Below the pieces are notes generated by a model. That model saw only the letters and a list, made by a program, of their open reading frames with translations, did no database searches and had not been told where the DNA came from. The position numbers and the translations under genes were made by a program. A stretch of DNA of 64,000 nucleotides from JAVXCQ01 sp036659415 (lineage in GTDB: Bacteria > Bacillota > Negativicutes > Acidaminococcales > Acidaminococcaceae), in assembly GCA_036659415.1 (NCBI GenBank), contig JAVXCQ010000007.1:10361-74360 (forward strand), in the 5' to 3' direction. This document shows positions 26,474 through 34,920 of this stretch, piece by piece (position 1 is the stretch's first letter; every line of letters starts with the position of its first letter).

Positions 26474-27031
26474 ATGATTTCCACTAATGAATTTAAAACC
26501 AATGTAACTGTTACCATTGATGGTGATGCCTGGCAAGTAGTAGAGTTTCAACATGTAAAACCTGGTAAGGGTGCAGCTTTTGTACGTGCTAAAATGCGTA
26601 ATTTGTGCACTGGTTCTGTGGTAGAACGCACTTTTAATGCTGGGGAGAGAATTCCTAAAGCACACATTGACCGTCGTGATATGCAGTACCTTTACGAAGG
26701 TGATGGTATGTACGTTTTCATGGATAATGAAAGCTATGAACAAAGTGAGTTAACGAAAGAACAACTTGGCTCTTCCATTAATTTCTTGAAAGAAAATATG
26801 GACGTTAAAATCATGGTTTATGAAGGTCGTATTTTAGGTATTGATTTGCCTAATACTGTGGAGCTTACTGTCATTGAAACAGATCCTGGTATCCGTGGCG
26901 ATACTGCAACTGGCGGTAGCAAACAAGCTAAAATGAATACCGGTTACATGGTGAAAGTGCCACTGTTTATCAATGAGGGTGATGTACTACGCATTGATAC
27001 CAGAACTGGTGAATATATCGAACGTGCCTAA
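26474..27031 (+). CDS. efp: Elongation factor P
   Basis: EF-P, 185 residues, enters stalled ribosomes and promotes peptide bonds at polyproline stretches. Three beta-barrel domains (KOW-like, OB, C-terminal) are recognisable. The loop at the tip of domain I reads VKPGKGAAF with K32 at the position modified by 5-aminopentanol in Bacillus; a proline on each side of the modified loop suggests the Firmicutes type rather than the beta-lysylated or rhamnosylated types. CGGGAGG lies before ATG 26474. A terminator follows. Confidence 0.97.
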   Translation: MISTNEFKTNVTVTIDGDAWQVVEFQHVKPGKGAAFVRAKMRNLCTGSVVERTFNAGERIPKAHIDRRDMQYLYEGDGMYVFMDNESYEQSELTKEQLGSSINFLKENMDVKIMVYEGRILGIDLPNTVELTVIETDPGIRGDTATGGSKQAKMNTGYMVKVPLFINEGDVLRIDTRTGEYIERA

Positions 27032-27038
27032 TTTAGTT

Positions 27039-27075
27039 AAAGCGGTCAAAGCCATAGCTTTGGCCGCTTTTCTTC
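27039..27075 (+). terminator. Intrinsic terminator after efp
   Basis: 14-bp stem AAAGCGGTCAAAGC / GCTTTGGCCGCTTT (one G-U), loop CATA, then TTTTCTT. Eight bases past the efp stop. Confidence 0.88.
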
Positions 27076-27101
27076 GTAGCAGGGATTGAGAAAAGCAGGT
27101 T

Positions 27102-27135
27102 TTGACGTGCGTTAGGTTAAATCTTATGTTATAAT
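27102..27135 (+). promoter_or_regulatory. Probable promoter of the Gls24-nusB operon
   Basis: TATAAT at 27130-27135 is preceded by TGT, giving an extended -10. A TTGACG at 27102-27107 is 22 bases upstream of it, too far for a normal pair, but 17 bases from an overlapping TATGTT. Start of transcription is about 27142. Confidence 0.5.
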
Positions 27136-27182
27136 ATATAAATTAATAAGAGTTTTTATACTGCTAAATTGGAGGAGTAACC

Positions 27183-27635
27183 ATGGACGAGGACCAAGAA
27201 ATTGTCAAAACTAAATTGGCCGAAGTAGACCAAGGAGAAATCCCCGAAGATGTAGGTTCTGTTAAAGTAGCGGATGAAGTGATTAGTATTGTTGCCGGAC
27301 TTGCAGCGGCAGAAGTCCCGGGAGTTGCCGGTATGAGTGCTGGCTTAGTTGGTGGCATTGTAGAGCTTTTGGGGAAAAAAAATTTCTCCAAAGGTGTTAA
27401 TGTACTCGTCGAGGGTAAAACTGTCACGGTGGAAATTTATGCTATTTTGGAGTATGGCGTTTGTATTCCAGAAATAGCGATTACGATTCAAGAAAAAGTT
27501 AAAGAAGCTGTAGAAAACATGACGGGTTTTGAAGTAGCCGCAGTTGATATTCATGTGCAGGGTATTGTTAAACGCCAAAAAACTAGCATGGAAAATTCAG
27601 ACCGCAGTACTGAAGAACTTGGACAAAGGGAGTGA
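27183..27635 (+). CDS. Asp23/Gls24 family envelope stress protein
   Basis: Asp23/Gls24 family protein, 150 residues, cytoplasmic and usually tethered near the membrane through AmaP; it is linked to alkaline shock and envelope stress. The core GSVKVADEVISIVAGLAA and the motif VPGVAGMS are typical, and the region VAAVDIHVQGI closes the fold. An acidic N-terminal lead of about 20 residues precedes the domain. GGAGGAGT lies before ATG 27183. The next gene encodes the expected anchor AmaP, which supports the call. B. subtilis YqhY sits at the equivalent place between efp-accABC and nusB. Confidence 0.92.
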   Translation: MDEDQEIVKTKLAEVDQGEIPEDVGSVKVADEVISIVAGLAAAEVPGVAGMSAGLVGGIVELLGKKNFSKGVNVLVEGKTVTVEIYAILEYGVCIPEIAITIQEKVKEAVENMTGFEVAAVDIHVQGIVKRQKTSMENSDRSTEELGQRE

Positions 27636-27639
27636 AGCA

Positions 27640-28158
27640 ATGAGTATACCGGATAGAATAATTTTAACTTTATATACTGTGTTAATGGCAGTAGTGGCAG
27701 TTTTTTTGGTGTTGTTTGCCCTAGGTATTTTAGCACCTACAGCTATTTATACTTTTAGCTCTACTATTCCCGGACGCTGGGAATATGCGGTAGGCGGAGT
27801 GATTTTGCTTTTGGTTAGTCTACGGTTGTTAGTGGCTGGTTTGGGTGGCACAGGTATTAGCACACTTACTTTGGGCGATAGCAAAGATGGTAAAATTCAC
27901 GTGGGTAAAACAGCTTTAGAAGACTATATGTCAGAAGTAGCTGAGGATATTTATGGCGTACATAACGCCAAAGTAGCCGTTAAAATGGTGGATAATGTTT
28001 TAAATGCTAGAATTAACGCTTCCATCGAACCTGGTATTAATATTCCGGATACCACGGATGAAATGAAACAAACGTTACGCAAAAGTACAGTTGCTACCTT
28101 AGGCTTGGAAGTTAAAGAAATAGAAGTTTTCTTTAAACATATTAAAGCAAAACAATAA
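27640..28158 (+). CDS. amaP: Alkaline shock response membrane anchor protein AmaP
   Basis: AmaP, 172 residues, two membrane helices (about residues 5-30 and 43-66) followed by a soluble domain itself related to Asp23 (VGKTALEDYMSEVAEDIYGVHNAKVAV). In Staphylococcus, AmaP holds Asp23 at the membrane. ATG 27640 follows AAGGGAGTG by seven bases and gives the natural hydrophobic start; the frame is open further upstream inside the previous gene but without a ribosome site. It stands between the Gls24 and DUF2273 genes, the standard trio. Confidence 0.9.
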   Translation: MSIPDRIILTLYTVLMAVVAVFLVLFALGILAPTAIYTFSSTIPGRWEYAVGGVILLLVSLRLLVAGLGGTGISTLTLGDSKDGKIHVGKTALEDYMSEVAEDIYGVHNAKVAVKMVDNVLNARINASIEPGINIPDTTDEMKQTLRKSTVATLGLEVKEIEVFFKHIKAKQ

Positions 28159-28181
28159 AAAGAATACGAGGTGAGTGACTG

Positions 28182-28409
28182 ATGTTTTCTGAAGTTATGA
28201 AAAATGTTTGGGAAAATTATAAAGGCCGTCTAATTGGTGCGATCTTTGGCCTCTTTGTAGGGATTATGTTTTTAATACTCGGCTTTTTTCAAACCATCTT
28301 TTTATTGATTTGTATTGCTGCCGGTTATTTTCTTGGACAAAGATTGGATAACAAAGAGGATTTAATGGACATTTTGGATCGTCTGTTACCACCTGGATAT
28401 CATAGATAA
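28182..28409 (+). CDS. DUF2273 small membrane protein
   Basis: Protein of 75 residues with two membrane helices (about residues 17-35 and 36-52, GLFVGIMFLILGFF and FLLICIAAGYFLG) and a short charged tail. DUF2273 proteins regularly accompany Asp23 and AmaP, where they are thought to be part of the same membrane-linked stress assembly; direct function is unknown. CGAGGTGAG lies before ATG 28182, 23 bases after amaP. Confidence 0.87.
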   Translation: MFSEVMKNVWENYKGRLIGAIFGLFVGIMFLILGFFQTIFLLICIAAGYFLGQRLDNKEDLMDILDRLLPPGYHR

Positions 28410-28433
28410 ACTAAACTCAGAAAGAGGAAAAAT

Positions 28434-28844
28434 ATGAGCCGTAGAATAGCGCGTGAATTGGTTTTAAAAAGTTTGTTCCAAATGGATTTCTCTCAAGATA
28501 CAGAAATCGCTAAAGCTCTAGAAGCATCCAAAGAAGAGATCGGTAATATTGAAGAAGAAACTTATGCTTTGACTGTTCTACAGGGAACAGTGGCGCAACT
28601 GGCTGCTATTGATTTAGAAATTAGCAAATATGCTATTGACTGGACGTTGGAGCGGATGCCGGCTGTTGATCGCAATATTTTACGGATTGCCACCTACGAA
28701 ATGTTTTTTGCAGAGCCTTTAATTGCAGCAAGCGTAGCTATTAACGAAGCCGTAGAAGTGGCGAAGACTTATGGAACGGATGAATCTCCACGCTTCATTA
28801 ATGGGGTGTTAGGGAAGATGGTTAAAAACCATGATAAAGCGTGA
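28434..28844 (+). CDS. nusB: Transcription antitermination factor NusB
   Basis: NusB, 136 residues, all-helical RNA-binding protein that with NusE (S10) binds boxA and keeps RNA polymerase in antitermination mode on rRNA operons. It starts with the family SRRIARELVLKSLFQMDF and contains WTLERMPAVDRNILRIATYEM and AINEAVEVAKTYG. AGAGGAAA precedes ATG 28434. The next gene starts inside its last 14 bases. In Bacillus folD and xseA follow nusB; here a Kae1-like gene takes the folD place. Confidence 0.95.
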   Translation: MSRRIARELVLKSLFQMDFSQDTEIAKALEASKEEIGNIEEETYALTVLQGTVAQLAAIDLEISKYAIDWTLERMPAVDRNILRIATYEMFFAEPLIAASVAINEAVEVAKTYGTDESPRFINGVLGKMVKNHDKA

Positions 28845-29784
28845 AGTCTATTTAGGAATTGATACAAGTTGTTATACTACATCAGTAGCTTTAATTGATC
28901 GGCAAGGGTCTTTAGTTGCCGAGAGACGCCGCATTTTAGAGGTTAAATTTGGAGCTAAGGGACTTGCACAGTCAGAAATGGTGTTTCAACATACACGTAA
29001 TTTGCCTGAGCTGATGGAAGAAGTATTGGACCGGCAGAATATGCACATTCTTGGCATTGGTGTTTCTAAGCAACCGCGGCCAGTAGAAGAGTCATATATG
29101 CCGGCTTTTTTGACGGGTTATGGATTAGCCCGTTCGCTGGCGGTAGCACTCTCAATCCCCTTATTACCACTTAGTCATCAGGAAAATCACTTAGAAGCGG
29201 GACTTTGGTCAGCGCAAGGTCCGCAAACAGAAAAATTTCTGCTTTTACATGCTTCTGGTGGTACGACGGATATTTTGTTGGCTTCTCGCGAAGAAATCGG
29301 TCGTTATCATTTAACCCATGTGGGCGGCAGTATTGATTTACATGCCGGACAATTTATCGATCGTATCGGTGTTGCGCTAGGTTTACAATTCCCTACAGGT
29401 CCGGCGTTGGAGCAAATGGCCGCAACGGCTCAAATAAAACAGGAACTCCCTATTGCGGTTCAAAAAAATAGAATTAGTTTATCGGGACCAGCCACCGCTG
29501 CCTTACGGGCACTGACCGCCGGGGCTGAACCTGCTGCTTTAGCACTGGGAGTAGAGTATACTTTAGCCGAAACTTTTGTGCGATGTTTACGTAATATTGC
29601 GAAGGAACAGCAGGTACAAGCGGTACTTTTAGTTGGTGGTGTTGCTTCTAATTGTTATATAAGGGAGCATATTATTACCAGATTGCAAAAATATAGAATA
29701 CGTGTGTACATTCCTGAAGCTAAATTTAGTGGTGATAATGCCACCGGCTGTGCCGTTTTTGCGCAGAGAATGTTGGAGAAATAA
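28831..29784 (+). CDS. Kae1-like (TsaD paralogue) protein
   Basis: ASKHA-fold protein of 317 residues related to TsaD/Kae1, formerly called O-sialoglycoprotein endopeptidase. It shows the N-terminal GIDTSCYTTSVAL, the metal motif HQENH (H116, H120), the nucleotide loop HASGGTTD and a C-terminal VGGVASNCYIREH. TsaD makes the t6A modification on tRNA with TsaB, TsaE and TsaC, but its usual motif region differs (HMEGH becomes HQENH), and proteins at this nusB-xseA position are generally paralogues of unknown role. It overlaps nusB by 14 bases. Confidence 0.8.
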   Translation: MIKREVYLGIDTSCYTTSVALIDRQGSLVAERRRILEVKFGAKGLAQSEMVFQHTRNLPELMEEVLDRQNMHILGIGVSKQPRPVEESYMPAFLTGYGLARSLAVALSIPLLPLSHQENHLEAGLWSAQGPQTEKFLLLHASGGTTDILLASREEIGRYHLTHVGGSIDLHAGQFIDRIGVALGLQFPTGPALEQMAATAQIKQELPIAVQKNRISLSGPATAALRALTAGAEPAALALGVEYTLAETFVRCLRNIAKEQQVQAVLLVGGVASNCYIREHIITRLQKYRIRVYIPEAKFSGDNATGCAVFAQRMLEK

Positions 29785-29785
29785 T

Positions 29786-31000
29786 ATGTTAGTTGATAAT
29801 GTATATTCCGTCAGTGGGGTTAACCGCCTTATAAAGAATCTGGTAGAAAAAAACCCCACCTTCAATAATATCCAAATCCAGGGGGAACTTTCCAACTTTC
29901 GCAGATACGCTTCCGGTCATTGTTATTTTACGCTTAAAGATCAAGAGAGTATTTTAAAAAGTGTAATGTTTAAAGGTAGGGCAGCTAGCCTTAAATTTAT
30001 ACCCAAAGATGGCGATACGGTACTGGCGATTGGTCGTTTGGGAGTATACGAAAAAGATGGCATCTATCAACTTTATACAGACTTAATGTTAAAGGCCGGG
30101 GCCGGTGATTTAATGGTTGCCTATGAAGCACTTAAAGCTAAATTGGCAGCAGAAGGACTTTTTGCCACCGAACGCAAATGCCAGTTACCGTCACAACCGC
30201 AAATAATAGGTATTATTACCTCGGAGTCCGGCGCTGCTGTGCGGGATATTATTACAGTTGCCAGAAGACGTAATCCGGGAATTAAGCTAGTGCTCTATCC
30301 GGTTAAAGTTCAGGGAGCAGAAGCCGGCACTGAGATTGTTAAAGCGATTAAATTCATGAACAAACACAAATTAGCAGAGGTTTTAATTGTTGGCCGTGGT
30401 GGCGGCGCAGTTGAAGATCTCTGGGCTTTTAATGAAGAGGCGGTGGTAAGAGCAATTGCTAATTCGGAGCTACCCATTGTTTCGGCAGTGGGGCATGAAA
30501 TAGATTTCACGTTAGCTGATTTTGCCGCAGATCAACGTGCGGCTACGCCTTCACAGGCGGCGGAAATACTTGTTGCCGATGTGGGAGCACAAAAACGTCA
30601 ACTTTTACAATTGCAAGGGCAAAATCTTCGCGCAATGAGAATTTTACTGGAGCAAAAACAGAAAAAACTGCAATTGCTTGCGAGTAATGTGGTTTTAACA
30701 CAACCTGAGCGTTGGCTAGAAAACAAAAAATTACAAGTTGACCGTTCCGGACAGCTGCTATTGGTGGCGATGCAGACAAAATTGCAAGGGGTTGCACACC
30801 GATATGCACTTAACGCAGCACGGCTGGATTCTCTTAGCCCCTTGGCGATTATGAGTAGAGGTTATAGTATTGTGCAAACTAAGGATGGGCAAGCAGTGTG
30901 TTCTTTGCAACAATTACAATTGGGTGCAACCATAAAAGCAACGGTGGCCGATGGTGTTTTTTATGCCACTGTTAATGAGCTACATAAGGGGGAACAGTAA
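29786..31000 (+). CDS. xseA: Exodeoxyribonuclease VII large subunit
   Basis: XseA, 404 residues, catalytic subunit of exonuclease VII, which degrades single-stranded DNA from both ends. The N-terminal OB domain carries the start YSVSGVNRLIK and the catalytic core contains IGIITSESGAAVRDI, GRGGGAVEDLW and SAVGHEIDFTLADFAADQRAATPSQAAE; a long coiled coil and C-terminal YSIV segment follow. ATG 29786 lies seven bases after GGAG and gives the expected beginning; the frame is open upstream within the previous gene. It precedes xseB directly. Confidence 0.96.
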   Translation: MLVDNVYSVSGVNRLIKNLVEKNPTFNNIQIQGELSNFRRYASGHCYFTLKDQESILKSVMFKGRAASLKFIPKDGDTVLAIGRLGVYEKDGIYQLYTDLMLKAGAGDLMVAYEALKAKLAAEGLFATERKCQLPSQPQIIGIITSESGAAVRDIITVARRRNPGIKLVLYPVKVQGAEAGTEIVKAIKFMNKHKLAEVLIVGRGGGAVEDLWAFNEEAVVRAIANSELPIVSAVGHEIDFTLADFAADQRAATPSQAAEILVADVGAQKRQLLQLQGQNLRAMRILLEQKQKKLQLLASNVVLTQPERWLENKKLQVDRSGQLLLVAMQTKLQGVAHRYALNAARLDSLSPLAIMSRGYSIVQTKDGQAVCSLQQLQLGATIKATVADGVFYATVNELHKGEQ

Positions 31001-31001
31001 A

Positions 31002-31250
31002 GTGGCTACTAAAAAAAATAATAAAAATTTAAAATTTGAAGAAGCTTTAGCTTTGTTGGAAACAAATGTGGAACAACTGGAGACAGGTAATCTTCCTTTA
31101 GAAGAGGCCTTAGAGGTATTTAAACAAGGGGTAGAGTTAAGCCAGTCTTGTTTGGCTAAGTTGAATGCCGCCCAGGAAGAAGTACAAAAGGTTGTAGAAC
31201 TAAATAATGGTGAATATGAATATAAACTCTTTGCGGAGGTTGAAGGATAA
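31002..31250 (+). CDS. xseB: Exodeoxyribonuclease VII small subunit
   Basis: XseB, 82 residues, small helical subunit that binds several copies to the XseA coiled coil and is needed for exonuclease VII activity. The family pattern FEEALALLETNVEQLETGNLPLEEALEVFKQGVELSQ is divided by short turns exactly as expected. GTG 31002 is chosen: it lies one base after the xseA stop with GGGGGAA about ten bases upstream. A slightly long tail of 25 residues follows the core. Confidence 0.94.
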   Translation: MATKKNNKNLKFEEALALLETNVEQLETGNLPLEEALEVFKQGVELSQSCLAKLNAAQEEVQKVVELNNGEYEYKLFAEVEG

Positions 31251-31252
31251 AA

Positions 31253-32128
31253 ATGGATTTCGAAAAATATTTAGCAGATAGAAAACAATTAGTTAATGTT
31301 TTTTTGGAAAAACGCATGAGTAAAAAAGGAATTTCTCGTGTCGATGAAGCTATGAGCTATAGCCTACTGGCTGGTGGTAAACGTCTAAGACCGATACTTT
31401 TAATGGCTACTGCCGATGCTGTCGGTGGTAGTGGTTATAATTATTTACCGGTGGCTTGTGGTTTGGAAATAATTCATACTTACTCCCTAATTCATGACGA
31501 TTTACCGTTGATGGATAATGATGATTATCGCCGAGGTCGTTTGACCAACCATAAAGTATATGGTGAGGCTTTGGCGTTATTAGCTGGCGATGCTCTTTTA
31601 ACGTTAGCTTTTGAAGTAATGTTGGAACAGAAAAATGTTAAGCCGGAGGATTTAATTGAAACGGTGCGAGAAATAGCTATGTGTGCTGGTAATTATGGCA
31701 TGGTTGGTGGGCAGGTACTAGACCTTGATGCTGAGGGTAAGACAATTACACAAGAGGAACTAAGAACTTTACATGCTGGGAAAACAGGGGCACTGTTTAT
31801 TGGTGCAGTTCGTTCTGGCGCTAGGATGGCAGGAGCGACTTCTGAACAATTGCTAGCTTTAACAAAATTTGCTGATCTTTTTGGTTTAGCGTTCCAAATT
31901 ACGGACGATATTCTTGATGTCGAAGGTACTGCTGAAGAAATGGGTAAAGCAGTTGGTAGTGATGCTAAACTTGCAAAGTCAACCTACGTCAGCCTTTACA
32001 CCTTGGAGGGGGCTAAAGCGTTGGCAGAAAAAACAGTTACAGAGGCGCTGGCTTGTTTGGACAACTTTGGTGAACAAGCAGAAGCTTTGCGCCAGGTTAC
32101 ACGTATGATTGCTCATCGTAAAAGTTAA
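31253..32128 (+). CDS. ispA: Farnesyl diphosphate synthase (polyprenyl synthetase family)
   Basis: Trans-isoprenyl diphosphate synthase of 291 residues, expected to make farnesyl diphosphate from IPP and DMAPP. The first aspartate-rich motif is DDLPLMDND (about residues 83-91) and the second is DDILD (about 218-222); the GGKRLRP substrate motif is at about 42-48. Product length cannot be read with certainty, but the size and the location between xseB and dxs are those of ispA. It starts two bases past xseB. The product feeds UppS, whose gene is also in this window. Confidence 0.93.
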   Translation: MDFEKYLADRKQLVNVFLEKRMSKKGISRVDEAMSYSLLAGGKRLRPILLMATADAVGGSGYNYLPVACGLEIIHTYSLIHDDLPLMDNDDYRRGRLTNHKVYGEALALLAGDALLTLAFEVMLEQKNVKPEDLIETVREIAMCAGNYGMVGGQVLDLDAEGKTITQEELRTLHAGKTGALFIGAVRSGARMAGATSEQLLALTKFADLFGLAFQITDDILDVEGTAEEMGKAVGSDAKLAKSTYVSLYTLEGAKALAEKTVTEALACLDNFGEQAEALRQVTRMIAHRKS

Positions 32129-32156
32129 GTTACTAACGGCATTATAGGAATTCATA

Positions 32157-32165
32157 TGCTATGAT
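32157..32165 (+). promoter_or_regulatory. Possible extended -10 promoter of dxs
   Basis: TGC followed by TATGAT (32160-32165) makes an extended -10 element in the 79-base gap ahead of dxs. No good -35 is visible 17 bases upstream. The same TGC lead precedes the -10 elements of the rimP and rpsO promoters. Confidence 0.42.
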
Positions 32166-32207
32166 AGATTATATAAATACACGATTTCATGGAGGTTTTA
32201 TTGCGCA

Positions 32208-34100
32208 ATGCAATTACTGGAAACAATTAATTCACCTGCTGATATAAAAACGCTTACGCTTGAAGAGCTGAATCAGCTAGCACAAGAAATCAGAACATTC
32301 TTAATTAATATCACCTCCAAAACAGGCGGCCATTTAGCGCCTAATTTAGGCGTCGTGGAATTAACGTTAGCTTTACACAAAGTATTCAACACGCCTAAAG
32401 ATAAAATTGTTTGGGACGTAGGGCATCAGGCTTATGTGCATAAAATACTGACTGGCCGGCGGGAAAACTTTGCTACTTTACGGCAATACAAAGGAATTTC
32501 AGGATTTCCTAAAAGGTCTGAGAGTGAACACGACGCCTTTGGCACCGGTCACTCCAGCACCTCTATTTCTGCTGCGTTGGGGCTTGCTTTAGCGAGAGAT
32601 TTAAAAGGCGATGATGAAAATGTTATTGCTGTTATTGGTGATGGGGCTTTAACCGGGGGCATGGCTATGGAAGCTTTAAATAACGCCGGTGATTTGCAAC
32701 GAAGGCTAATTGTTATTTTGAATGATAATGAAATGTCTATTTCTAAGAACGTGGGTGCTATTTCAGAGTATCTTTATGCTTTGCGCACAGGACCTACATA
32801 TTCACGTATTAAGCGTGATGTGGAGAGCTTGATTAAAAGTATCCCCAGTATTGGTGAACAAGTCGCTAAAACTGCCAATCGAGTTAAAGATAGCTTAAAA
32901 TATTTTTTAGTACCAGGTATGTTTTTTGAGGATCTCGGTTTTACTTATATTGGACCGGTAGACGGACATAACGTCGAAACTCTAACCGAGATACTCGAAA
33001 CTGCTAAAACACTGAATAAACCTGTTTTAGTGCACGTAGTGACTAAAAAAGGTAAAGGGTATTTGCCGGCAGAGCTAAGCCCCAATAAATTTCATGGAAC
33101 GGGAGCGTTTGAAATTGCGACCGGTAAAAAAATTACCGCTAGTGATGCGCATCGTACTTATACAGATATTTTCGGCGAGGTATTGGTATCCTTAGCTACG
33201 GAAAATAAAAACATTGTGGCTATTACGGCGGCAATGCCTGATGGCACCGGATTAACACCTTTTGCTCAAACTTTTCCGGAAAGATTTTTTGATGTGGGTA
33301 TTGCTGAGCAACACGCAGTTACCCTAGCTGCTGGTATGGCTGCTAATGGTATGCAACCCATAGTTGCAATTTATTCCACATTTATGCAACGCGCTTTTGA
33401 CCAAGTACTGCATGATATTTGTATGCAAAATTTACCTGTCGTACTTTGTCTTGATCGTGCAGGACTTGTGGGTGATGACGGTTACACCCATCACGGTGTT
33501 TTTGATTATTCTTATTTACGCATGATGCCTAATATGACAATCTTGGCACCTAAAGATGAAAATGAGCTTAGGCATATGTTAAAAACAGCAGTGGAGCTAG
33601 GTCGGCCGGTGGCTGTTCGCTATCCGCGTGGCAGTGGTAGGGGCGTGGTTTGCACAGAACCGGTACACGTTTTGCCTTATGGTCAAGCGGAAGTATTAAA
33701 AACGGGCACAGAACTGTCTATTTGGGCAGCTGGCAGTATGGTGGAAATCGCCGAAAATGTGGCGATACAACTGGGGACAGAGGGTATTGATGCTGGAGTT
33801 GTCAATATGAGATTTATAAAACCCTTAGACCAAGCACTCTTATTACAAACAGCTGATAAATATCGCAATATAGTAGTTTTAGAAGAAAATGTTATTGCTG
33901 GCGGTGTGGGTTCTTCTGTTTTAGAGTTATTGAACCAGGCTAATAAATTACAATCTACCAAAGTTTTGAACCTGGGGATTCCTGATTTATTTGTTCCACA
34001 TGGCGATAAAAATTTATTGTTGCGCGACCTTGAACTAGATGAAGCCGCCATTTTACGAAAAATAAAAATGTTCTTAAAACCTCAGGTTGGAGAAATATAA
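32208..34100 (+). CDS. dxs: 1-deoxy-D-xylulose-5-phosphate synthase
   Basis: Dxs, 630 residues, thiamine diphosphate enzyme joining pyruvate and glyceraldehyde-3-phosphate, the first step of the MEP isoprenoid pathway. The thiamine motif is GDGALTGGMAMEALNNAG (near residue 145). The N-terminal GGHLAPNLGVVE and the later GIAEQHAVTLAAGMA and HHGVFDYSYLR segments are diagnostic. GGAGG lies eleven bases before ATG 32208. tlyA starts on the last base of its stop. Dxr and IspG of the same pathway are encoded at 45.8-49.1 kb. Confidence 0.97.
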   Translation: MQLLETINSPADIKTLTLEELNQLAQEIRTFLINITSKTGGHLAPNLGVVELTLALHKVFNTPKDKIVWDVGHQAYVHKILTGRRENFATLRQYKGISGFPKRSESEHDAFGTGHSSTSISAALGLALARDLKGDDENVIAVIGDGALTGGMAMEALNNAGDLQRRLIVILNDNEMSISKNVGAISEYLYALRTGPTYSRIKRDVESLIKSIPSIGEQVAKTANRVKDSLKYFLVPGMFFEDLGFTYIGPVDGHNVETLTEILETAKTLNKPVLVHVVTKKGKGYLPAELSPNKFHGTGAFEIATGKKITASDAHRTYTDIFGEVLVSLATENKNIVAITAAMPDGTGLTPFAQTFPERFFDVGIAEQHAVTLAAGMAANGMQPIVAIYSTFMQRAFDQVLHDICMQNLPVVLCLDRAGLVGDDGYTHHGVFDYSYLRMMPNMTILAPKDENELRHMLKTAVELGRPVAVRYPRGSGRGVVCTEPVHVLPYGQAEVLKTGTELSIWAAGSMVEIAENVAIQLGTEGIDAGVVNMRFIKPLDQALLLQTADKYRNIVVLEENVIAGGVGSSVLELLNQANKLQSTKVLNLGIPDLFVPHGDKNLLLRDLELDEAAILRKIKMFLKPQVGEI

Positions 34101-34918
34101 TGAAAAAAATCAGATTAGATGCGCTATTACTAGAACAAGGTTTATTTGAAACTCGTTCGCGAGCTCAGGCGGCAATTATGGCAGGACAAATTTTGGTTAA
34201 TGACCAAAAAGTTGATAAGCCAGGTACACCCGTGACCGCAGACGCCAGGATCAAGATTATTGGTAATAAGTTGCCGTATGTTAGCAGAGGTGGTCTAAAA
34301 TTAGAAAAAGCGCTTAGTGTTTTTTCTTTAAGGCTACAAGATGAGATTATTGCGGACATTGGGGCGTCTACTGGTGGTTTTACAGATTGCGCGTTGCAAA
34401 ATGGAGCAAGTAAAGTTTATGCTATTGATGTAGGCTATGGTCAACTGGCTTGGAGTTTACGCACCGATGAGCGTGTAGTTAACATGGAGAGAACAAATGT
34501 TCGCTATTTGGATGCAACGTCCCTACCGGACAAGATTGCAGTAGCGACTATAGATGTGGCGTTTATTTCGCTAGATAAAGTTTTACCAGCAGTTAAAAAA
34601 TTGTTAGGAGAAAACGGTAGCGTGCTAGCATTAATTAAACCGCAGTTTGAAGCGGGCAAAGAAAATGTTGGCAAAAAAGGTGTTGTGCGTGATGCTAAAA
34701 TCCACGAAGCCGTGATCTTAAAGGTTGTAGCTATGGCAAAAGCGGAGGGCTTTGTGATTGCCGGGTTAGATTTTTCACCGATTAAAGGCCCGGAAGGGAA
34801 TATAGAATATTTACTCTATCTTACATTGCACGGAGAACAGGCCGTTAGTGAGGAAATGATCAAAAATTTGGTAGTGGCTTCTCATAGTAAATTAGCGGAG
34901 CCGGTTAAGGGAGATTAA
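34100..34918 (+). CDS. tlyA: TlyA family rRNA 2'-O-methyltransferase
   Basis: TlyA/YqxC, 272 residues: an S4 RNA-binding domain (about residues 4-62, RLDALLLEQGLFETRSRAQ) joined to an FtsJ-like methyltransferase. SAM site is ADIGASTGGFTDCAL and the catalytic lysines occur in IDVGYGQ, and in IKPQFEAGKE. Characterised members 2'-O-methylate 16S and sometimes 23S rRNA, the modification recognised by capreomycin; some are called haemolysins without good cause. The ATG overlaps the dxs stop by one base (TAATG). Same position as yqxC in Bacillus. Confidence 0.93.
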   Translation: MKKIRLDALLLEQGLFETRSRAQAAIMAGQILVNDQKVDKPGTPVTADARIKIIGNKLPYVSRGGLKLEKALSVFSLRLQDEIIADIGASTGGFTDCALQNGASKVYAIDVGYGQLAWSLRTDERVVNMERTNVRYLDATSLPDKIAVATIDVAFISLDKVLPAVKKLLGENGSVLALIKPQFEAGKENVGKKGVVRDAKIHEAVILKVVAMAKAEGFVIAGLDFSPIKGPEGNIEYLLYLTLHGEQAVSEEMIKNLVVASHSKLAEPVKGD

Positions 34919-34920
34919 TT

